Made by a program: the position numbers and the translations under genes
Assembly (NCBI GenBank): GCA_030631125.1
Contig: DAOVLS010000208.1
Location: forward strand, 1-5,212
DNA length: 5,212 bases
Direction of reading: 5' to 3'
Origin: Planctomycetales bacterium
Lineage (GTDB): Bacteria > Planctomycetota > Phycisphaerae > SM23-33
The notes under the pieces: generated by a model
Databases searched by the model: none
What the model saw: the letters and a program-made list of their open reading frames with translations, nothing else
Told to the model about the DNA's origin: nothing
In this document: piece by piece, positions 1 to 5,212 of the stretch
Layout: each line of letters opens with the position of its first letter
Position numbering within the stretch: the stretch's first letter is position 1

Positions 1-1
1 G

Positions 2-352
2 ACCTGGCGGCAGTTCGGCATCTTTTACGCCGTCTCGCTTGTTGCCGAGACGATCTGTCTTTTTTCAGTGTTCTTTTGCCTTCGCGCCTTTGGTCCGATC
101 TCGCTGATGACCGCGACCGCCCTTGCTCCGATGGTAGTATTTGCCAGCCTCTTGCCGGCCGGGCCGGGTTGGTTCGGTATCCGCGAAGGCGCAGCGGCGC
201 TCGTATTCGGCGCCCTCGGCTTCTCCGAAGCGATGATCCTGGCGGCATACCTGTCCCAAACGCTGATAGTCCTCGTAATTCCCGCAGCAGTGGGCGTGGT
301 TGCGGCGTGGATTTCCGATGTAACGAGAGGCTCATCCCAAACCGTCGCTTGA
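2..352 (+). CDS. Lysylphosphatidylglycerol synthase TM-like (UPF0104/AglD-type) membrane protein, C-terminal part
   Basis: This is the last 116 codons of a gene that begins left of the window; the frame is open from base 2 and ends with TGA at 350-352. The fragment is almost entirely hydrophobic and makes about three to four membrane spans: roughly residues 7-30, 35-52, 64-80 and 84-105. The loop after the second span reads GPGWFGIREGAAALVFGALG. This matches the late G-x-REG-A motif of the lysylphosphatidylglycerol synthase transmembrane family (also called UPF0104 or AglD-like). Members are inner-membrane proteins; in MprF the equivalent domain flips an aminoacylated lipid, and many stand-alone members sit beside glycosyltransferases. 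The substrate cannot be told from this fragment. The gene lies 36 bases ahead of a GT-C glycosyltransferase with no terminator between them, so the two are probably co-transcribed. An in-frame GTG at 68 is internal, not a start. The family call is fairly firm; the role is inferred. Confidence 0.75.
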   Translation, partial: TWRQFGIFYAVSLVAETICLFSVFFCLRAFGPISLMTATALAPMVVFASLLPAGPGWFGIREGAAALVFGALGFSEAMILAAYLSQTLIVLVIPAAVGVVAAWISDVTRGSSQTVA

Positions 353-388
353 CAGTGCGCCTGCGTCGGAATAAGTTTCCGGTAAGCA

Positions 389-2269
389 ATGGACGCTATC
401 CCTTCAAATAATAACGCTGTCGGACGAGTCAGGACGTTTCTCGACGTGGTGTTGGTATTATTGGTTGTATCGGTTGTGATTGCCATAGCGGCGACCGGAC
501 CCTCGACCACTTACGTTTACGCCCAGTTACAGCAGATCGGCGCGGTCGTCGGCTCTGTCGAGAGCGGCAACTGGCTGCTTCCGAGGGATCAGTTTGGCGG
601 TTTGGCGATTAAGCCGCAACTTTACGCCTGGCTTGACGGCCCGGTGCTTATGCTCACCGGCATCTACAACGATTTCACGTTTCGCCTGCCGACGGTGCTC
701 GCGTCGTTGGTTGTCGGCGTGTTGGTGTATTTCCTTGGCCGGCGGTGGTATGGCCGGCGTGTTGGGCTACTGGCGGCGTGCCTGTGGGCGACTGCACAGC
801 ACATGGGCAAAATGACCTACGTCGCCGTAACGGACATGCTTCTGTCGCTGTGGATACTTCTCGCCATCATGTGTGCCGACCGGCTTTTGTTTCATCGCGC
901 TCCGCGCGGGCAGCGGTGGAAATGGGCGGTTGGGCTTTGGGCGGTGATGATACTGGGGGCTGTTACAAAGGGGTGGGGAATAGCCAACCTCATCCTCGTC
1001 GGCGGGGCGATTGCATTGACCACTGCCGTCGGGCCTGGTTTCAAGGCGTTGCGATTGGCTGATGATTTCGGTACGGAGGTGGTTCTGCTGCTTCGCCTGG
1101 TGCTTCGCCGTTGGTGGCGGGCGATGAAGGCGACGTACTTGATCTGGGGTATCCTGGCGATGGTGGTGGTTCTGACGCCGATATGGGCTGGCATGTTTAT
1201 TCAGGGCGGCGATGAGTTCGCGAAGATATTCAACCGCGACGTTTTTCAGCGTATCACCGGCTCCGGCGAGCACCCGCCACATTCCCGTTCCACAGGCCCG
1301 GCATTGAACCTGCTCTACTACGCGCTGCCGATGTCGATTTTCATGGTCGGCGCGTTGCTGTTGACGAAATTTCGGCTTTGGTTTTCCCGTCGTGGCCCCA
1401 TCGGCCTTCCGCTCTGCTGGGTATTGGCCGTTACGGTGCCGTTTTCGCTGACGCACGCTTTCAGGCCTGATTATCTGCTGCCGTGCTATGCGGCTGTGGC
1501 GTTGATGGGGGCATGGGCAATTGAGGAGGTCATTCGTCGCGGCAGGGGTGGTAATCAACTTACGCAGATTTTGCGGCACGTTATCGCGGCTGCACCTGTG
1601 GTAATCGGCGCAGCGTTAATCCTCCTGCCGCTGATTTACCTCTTCTACGATTACATGCCCCGCTTCATTACGAAGAACATAAAGATGCCCTCAATGGTTC
1701 CGGCGTTCACCTGGTGGGTTCTGTTCAGCCTGATAGGTCTGGGCGTCGTGGTGCTGTTGCTGGCGGTGCGATGGTCTTTGCAGTGGCGGCTTCGGCGAGT
1801 CGCAGCCTTGGCGGTGGTGGGGATGCTGGGCGTGATATTCATCGACCGGCACATGTTCAGCCGGCACGCCCGCACGCGCGACGGGCAGAAGATGGTCGCC
1901 TTTGCACGAGAGGCGAAACCTCTATTGGGCGATGACGAATTTGCGGTTCTCAGCACGCATAAACTGGCAGTGGAACTGTACCTGGGGCGCTTCGGCCACT
2001 GGGCGGGTCCGCACGGTACGCCCGATCCAAAGCGTTGGACCGTCGATTCGCTCAAAAGTTCCGACATTCCCTGGCTGATTACGTGCGATCACGGACTGAT
2101 TGAACTGGGTGCGACGGAGATTATCGAGCAGGACGGTAGAAAAGTTGAAATTCTCAAACCCGGCAACCTGGGACGGGTCGAAGCCTGTACCGATCCGATT
2201 ATTTCCCAAAAACAAAAGTGGGGGAAAATGTATCTGATTCGCCTTCGGCACGCTTCGGGAAAGCGGTAA
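389..2269 (+). CDS. GT-C fold glycosyltransferase, ArnT/PMT-like (family 39-type), multi-pass membrane protein
   Basis: The 626-residue product has the architecture of ArnT/PMT_2 enzymes, which move a sugar from a polyprenyl-phosphate carrier to a lipid, protein or glycan on the outer face of the cytoplasmic membrane. Family marks in order: a first span at about 18-36; SGNWLLP (59-65) then KPQLYAWL (75-82), equivalent to the usual G-x-W-x-P ... KPPLxxW; FRLPTVLAS (98-106); a VTDMLL segment (148-152) matching the usual PDMLL; TKG (193-195); and HAFRPDYLLPCYAAVALMG (356-374), the lipid-phosphate-side YLLP motif. About ten to twelve spans end near residue 486. A soluble tail of about 140 residues follows, which fits the periplasmic C-terminal domain of this family. 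The acidic DE pair normally in the first loop, before SGxW, is absent (see findings). ATG 389 is the natural start, although only a weak GGTAAG precedes it. Donor and acceptor are unknown. Confidence 0.85.
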   Translation: MDAIPSNNNAVGRVRTFLDVVLVLLVVSVVIAIAATGPSTTYVYAQLQQIGAVVGSVESGNWLLPRDQFGGLAIKPQLYAWLDGPVLMLTGIYNDFTFRLPTVLASLVVGVLVYFLGRRWYGRRVGLLAACLWATAQHMGKMTYVAVTDMLLSLWILLAIMCADRLLFHRAPRGQRWKWAVGLWAVMILGAVTKGWGIANLILVGGAIALTTAVGPGFKALRLADDFGTEVVLLLRLVLRRWWRAMKATYLIWGILAMVVVLTPIWAGMFIQGGDEFAKIFNRDVFQRITGSGEHPPHSRSTGPALNLLYYALPMSIFMVGALLLTKFRLWFSRRGPIGLPLCWVLAVTVPFSLTHAFRPDYLLPCYAAVALMGAWAIEEVIRRGRGGNQLTQILRHVIAAAPVVIGAALILLPLIYLFYDYMPRFITKNIKMPSMVPAFTWWVLFSLIGLGVVVLLLAVRWSLQWRLRRVAALAVVGMLGVIFIDRHMFSRHARTRDGQKMVAFAREAKPLLGDDEFAVLSTHKLAVELYLGRFGHWAGPHGTPDPKRWTVDSLKSSDIPWLITCDHGLIELGATEIIEQDGRKVEILKPGNLGRVEACTDPIISQKQKWGKMYLIRLRHASGKR

Positions 2270-2276
2270 AAGAGCG

Positions 2277-2360
2277 AACCACAAAGGGCACAAAGAACAC
2301 AAAGAAAAACAAAATGAATTTTTAATTCTTTTCTTTGTGTCCTTCGTGTCCTTTGTGGTT
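2277..2360. repeat. Long imperfect inverted repeat of 9-base CACAAAG-type units
   Basis: The left arm (2277-2308) and right arm (2329-2360) are 32 bases each and pair with only three mismatches, one of which would be G-U in the plus-strand RNA. The 20-base loop holds a further small palindrome, GAATT-TTT-AATTC (2316-2328). Each arm is itself an array of exact 9-base period. On the left the units are CCACAAAGG (2279-2287), GCACAAAGA (2288-2296) and ACACAAAGA (2297-2305). On the right they are TCTTTGTGT (2332-2340), CCTTCGTGT (2341-2349) and CCTTTGTGG (2350-2358). The element fills nearly the whole gap between two convergent genes. I recall similar ACCACAAAGGACACGAAGG-type sequences as dispersed repeats in environmental bacterial genomes, so it may be a mobile palindromic repeat rather than a locus-specific site. 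Confidence 0.85.
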
Positions 2361-2370
2361 TAAATTTTTT
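2277..2370 (+). terminator. Possible rho-independent terminator after the glycosyltransferase gene
   Basis: The inverted repeat at 2277-2360 begins 7 bases after the glycosyltransferase stop codon and is followed by TTTAAATTTTTT, with a six-T run at 2365-2370. It sits between convergent genes, where a shared terminator would be expected. The stem is much longer and less GC-rich than a standard intrinsic terminator, and four bases separate it from the T-run. The role is therefore plausible but not certain. On the opposite strand the downstream T-run is poor (CTCTTTTACC). Confidence 0.4.
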
Positions 2371-2378
2371 CAGTTAGG

Positions 2379-3158
2379 TCAGTGGGACTTGCTGGAACGC
2401 ATCCTCAAATAAACGCTCAACACAAAGAACATTATCACCATTGCGTAGCAGTATTCCTTGAACTCGCCGGAGCCCTGGAAGAAGGCCATGTCGGCGTAAC
2501 TTCCGTCCGGCGGGGTGTCCATTATGTCCTCCAGCCGCTTCGGCAACCTCAGGAGAATCGCTATTGCTGAGATTGGTATCAGCCGATAGTTGGGAATCAG
2601 CCAGTACCAGGGGCTTTTCGGTGCGCCCGGTTCAGCCAGCCTGCGTTTCAGCACCAGAGGCAGAATGATCCCGCCGACCACAGTAGCGGCGAACATCAAC
2701 TGCCTTGGCACGTTATTGAAGATATTGTGTATGTTATGGACGTTGAATTCGTCCTGTGTGTTGATTTTTTTTAGGGCTTCGGGCGTGCCGTATCCCAGCC
2801 AGTGCTGTCCCCAACTGGCCTCTTCCCCGGCGAAGTAAAAGGCGCCCAGTGCGACAAGCAGCATCACCCATCCGATGCCTCTCGGCAGTTCGCGCCGGCG
2901 AAGGAAGATTAATACGCCCATCACGACCGCCGGTAGCAGGAAAAGGACCGTCAGGTTCTGGACAAGCCCGAACTCTTCGGTCATCTGCTGCTTCCAGCCT
3001 TCCGCATCCAGCACCGCCGGGACGACCAGCCGGAGGGCTATCGACGCCAGAGGCAACCCCAACCAGAGCCAGAGAGGCAGATCACGTTTTTTTTCGATAG
3101 TGGATGCTGTCAATCCTTTAATACTCCAACCGATTAGTCCGGTAATGTTTTGGTTCAA
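2379..3158 (-). CDS. Conserved multi-pass membrane protein of unknown function (GEExSWGQ family)
   Basis: The predicted product has up to 259 residues and about six membrane spans, near residues 28-46, 66-86, 96-110, 153-171, 188-205 and 236-252. Between the third and fourth spans lies a polar stretch with GEEASWGQ (111-118) followed by INTQDEFNVHN (132-142). An EEFGLVQNLTVLFLL segment (61-75) precedes it. I recognise this combination (acidic-GL-x-x-x-LT, GEEISWGQ, N-x-Q-x-E-x-N-x-HN) as recurring in uncharacterised bacterial membrane proteins, but I know no assigned function. The conserved Glu, Gln, Asn and His residues could form a polar or metal-binding site; that is inference. The start is uncertain. 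The longest reading begins at TTG 3158 with no clear ribosome site and no ATG before residue 59; a TTG at residue 16, right after AAAGGA, and a CTG at residue 27 are alternatives. The gene converges on the glycosyltransferase and is probably transcribed alone. Confidence 0.75.
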   Translation of the reverse strand: MNQNITGLIGWSIKGLTASTIEKKRDLPLWLWLGLPLASIALRLVVPAVLDAEGWKQQMTEEFGLVQNLTVLFLLPAVVMGVLIFLRRRELPRGIGWVMLLVALGAFYFAGEEASWGQHWLGYGTPEALKKINTQDEFNVHNIHNIFNNVPRQLMFAATVVGGIILPLVLKRRLAEPGAPKSPWYWLIPNYRLIPISAIAILLRLPKRLEDIMDTPPDGSYADMAFFQGSGEFKEYCYAMVIMFFVLSVYLRMRSSKSH

Positions 3159-3194
3159 TTGTTGTATGAAATTGTTAAGTGCATTTGTGTTTTG

Positions 3195-3200
3195 ATTTTA
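3195..3200 (-). promoter_or_regulatory. Weak candidate -10 element for the GEExSWGQ membrane protein gene
   Basis: Read on the minus strand this is TAAAAT (five of six matches to TATAAT). It lies between the 3204-3247 palindrome and the TTG start at 3158 and would give a leader of roughly 30 bases. No good -35 hexamer stands 16-18 bases upstream; that position falls inside the palindrome. This is only a candidate. Confidence 0.2.
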
Positions 3201-3203
3201 CAG

Positions 3204-3247
3204 TTTTTGCGAAGCGGCAAGCCGTCCGGCTTGCCGTTTCGCAAAAA
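3204..3247. repeat. Near-perfect 21-bp-arm palindrome (stem-loop)
   Basis: Arms 3204-3224 and 3227-3247 are complementary over 21 bases around a two-base TC centre. There is one non-Watson-Crick position, a G-T pair (wobble in plus-strand RNA). The core GCGGCAAGCCG / CGGCTTGCCG is GC-rich, and the outer ends are five T on the left and five A on the right. The transcript of either strand therefore ends the stem in A residues, the reverse of the T-run an intrinsic terminator needs. It lies between two minus-strand genes, after the nucleotidyltransferase and just before the membrane protein gene. It could be a dispersed palindromic repeat of REP type, a cruciform or protein-binding site, or an RNA processing hairpin. 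Confidence 0.85.
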
Positions 3248-3286
3248 TCGTAACCACATACCTTTTGCAAAAGAACTCCGCAATGT

Positions 3287-3604
3287 TCATGCGACCTGTT
3301 CATAGACTCTTCCTTCTTTCACTGCACGGTAATATACGGTGTTGGGCGTATCCCGCCAGTAATCGAATTTCTCTTCACTGACTACCAGCACATCGACGGG
3401 AAGCAGCAGCGGACGCAAGACTTCGGAAAGCCGAACCATTTCATCGAAACGGTTTTTCACCTCCGGCTCGACGACCAGGAAGTCCAGGTCGCTGCGCGCG
3501 TCGGCCTGCCCGCGTGCGTACGAACCGAACAGGATCACCTTCGACCCCGGTGCGGCGGCCAGCAGCAGATTTGCAGCCTTCGTGATGGTCTGTTCATCTA
3601 TCAT
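3287..3604 (-). CDS. Minimal nucleotidyltransferase (MNT/MntA type, pol-beta superfamily)
   Basis: The 105-residue product is a minimal nucleotidyltransferase domain. VILFGSYARG (23-32) is the glycine-serine turn that binds the nucleotide. SDLDFLVV (38-45) supplies the paired metal-binding aspartates D39 and D41, and VDVLVV (70-75) supplies the third acidic residue, D71. The tail VYYRAVKEGRVYE (90-102) matches the usual I-x-REG-x-x-L/VYE ending. All catalytic residues are present, so it should be active. Proteins of this kind (MntA) commonly work with a HEPN-domain RNase toxin, which they silence by AMPylation in type VII toxin-antitoxin pairs, but no HEPN gene is adjacent. ATG 3604 gives the usual family length and starts just before the first helix. 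An upstream TTG at 3751 would add 49 residues that do not resemble the family, so I rejected it. The gene is divergent from gyrA and shares a 204-base upstream region with it. Confidence 0.85.
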   Translation of the reverse strand: MIDEQTITKAANLLLAAAPGSKVILFGSYARGQADARSDLDFLVVEPEVKNRFDEMVRLSEVLRPLLLPVDVLVVSEEKFDYWRDTPNTVYYRAVKEGRVYEQVA

Positions 3605-3666
3605 AGTTCGTATTTTTCGATTTTCGCCGGTGAAATAATATACTCCATTTTTGCAACACTCACCAG

Positions 3667-3690
3667 TCGCAAAGGCGAAAAGACGCAAAA
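3667..3690 (+). repeat. Short 8-base-period tandem repeat in the gyrA upstream region
   Basis: Three imperfect 8-base units follow one another: TCGCAAAG (3667-3674), GCGAAAAG (3675-3682) and ACGCAAAA (3683-3690). They end 7 bases before the proposed -35 hexamer of gyrA. The units resemble the CACAAAG units at 2279-2305 in base pattern, but their period is 8 instead of 9. The GGCGAAAA within it also pairs with TTTTCGCC at 3621-3628. The function is unknown and the array is short enough that chance cannot be excluded. Confidence 0.4.
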
Positions 3691-3697
3691 CCGCTGA

Positions 3698-3726
3698 TTG
3701 CAATCCATCGATTTTGATGCGATAAT
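3698..3726 (+). promoter_or_regulatory. Predicted sigma70-type promoter of gyrA
   Basis: TTGCAA (3698-3703, four of six matches to TTGACA) and GATAAT (3721-3726, five of six matches to TATAAT) are separated by exactly 17 bases. Transcription would start near 3733, giving a leader of about 75 bases to the GTG at 3809. This is the best promoter-like pair I find in the divergent intergenic region, and its strand and place fit the gyrA-like gene. Confidence 0.55.
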
Positions 3727-3796
3727 ATATCCTTGGGAATCTAAAAGGCAAGGCGGCAGAATGTCTTGCGAGTCTCTGAGTTCATTGATTCTTACC

Positions 3797-3801
3797 GGGA
3801 G
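3797..3801 (+). promoter_or_regulatory. Ribosome binding site deciding the GTG start of gyrA
   Basis: GGGAG lies 7 bases upstream of GTG 3809, good Shine-Dalgarno spacing. It supports the GTG start over the in-frame ATG at 3761. That ATG has its own AAGG at 3750-3753 with the same spacing, so it remains a possible alternative. Confidence 0.5.
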
Positions 3802-3808
3802 TAGATTT

Positions 3809-5212
<1,404 letters not shown>

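Noticed and set aside
349..377. Perfect TTGACA (349-354) overlapping the stop codon of the first gene, as a separate promoter for the glycosyltransferase
   Set aside because: The hexamer 17 bases downstream (TAAGTT) matches only three of six positions and would place the start almost on the ATG. It is probably chance.
25..510. A 161-codon minus-strand open frame at the left end
   Set aside because: It overlaps two plus-strand membrane genes and their junction, is Thr/Ala-rich and matches nothing I know.
767..1579. A 270-codon open frame on the minus strand inside the glycosyltransferase gene
   Set aside because: The product is rich in Arg, Gln, His and Pro with no recognisable domain or hydrophobic core. 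It is the antisense shadow of a clear membrane enzyme.
3155..3184. Nine-codon ATG open frame (MHLTISYNN) on the minus strand whose TGA overlaps the TTG start of the membrane protein, as a leader peptide
   Set aside because: There is no ribosome site, no run of regulatory codons and no attenuator structure. Short frames like this arise often by chance.
3262..3273. Perfect 12-base palindrome CTTTTGCAAAAG downstream of the nucleotidyltransferase
   Set aside because: It is short, AT-rich and lacks a loop. It could be a binding site, but nothing else supports it.
3605..3751. N-terminal extension of the nucleotidyltransferase to a TTG at 3751
   Set aside because: The added 49 residues do not look like the family, whose members usually begin shortly before the GSYARG strand, and the extension would run over the gyrA promoter region. 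ATG 3604 is preferred.

Overview
The window looks like a chromosomal piece of a moderately GC-rich bacterium, most probably a member of the Planctomycetota. The best evidence is the GyrA-type protein at the right end. Its breakage-reunion core has a [18 protein letters not shown] segment followed by [20 protein letters not shown], a variant I associate from memory with planctomycete GyrA. No database search was possible, so the phylum call is an inference. No ribosomal RNA, tRNA, CRISPR array, transposase or phage gene is visible.

Layout, left to right. Positions 2-352 (+) are the 3' end of a polytopic membrane protein of the lysylphosphatidylglycerol synthase transmembrane (UPF0104/AglD-like) type. 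After a 36-base gap comes a complete 626-residue GT-C fold (ArnT/PMT-like, family 39-type) glycosyltransferase at 389-2269 (+). The two probably form one transcription unit for moving lipid-linked sugars at the membrane. A long imperfect inverted repeat (2277-2360), built from 9-base CACAAAG-type units and followed by a T-run, separates this pair from a convergent gene. That gene, at 2379-3158 (-), encodes a 259-residue multi-pass membrane protein of unknown function with a GEExSWGQ...NxQxExNxHN signature.

Next is an intergenic region with a near-perfect 21-bp-arm palindrome (3204-3247). It is followed by a small minimal nucleotidyltransferase of the MNT/MntA type (3287-3604, -) that has no HEPN partner beside it. 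A 204-base divergent intergenic region (3605-3808) contains an 8-base-period repeat and a good sigma70-like promoter. It leads into the gyrA-like gene (3809-5212, +), which runs off the right edge after 468 codons.

Functionally the window is a junction of cell-envelope genes (flippase-like protein, sugar transferase, unknown membrane protein), a stand-alone nucleotidyltransferase and a housekeeping topoisomerase. I see no convincing new multi-gene system. The points most worth following up are the two inverted-repeat elements, the GT-C protein lacking the usual first-loop acidic pair, the unpaired MNT protein, the uncharacterised GEExSWGQ membrane protein, and the unusual residues at the quinolone-contact positions of GyrA.
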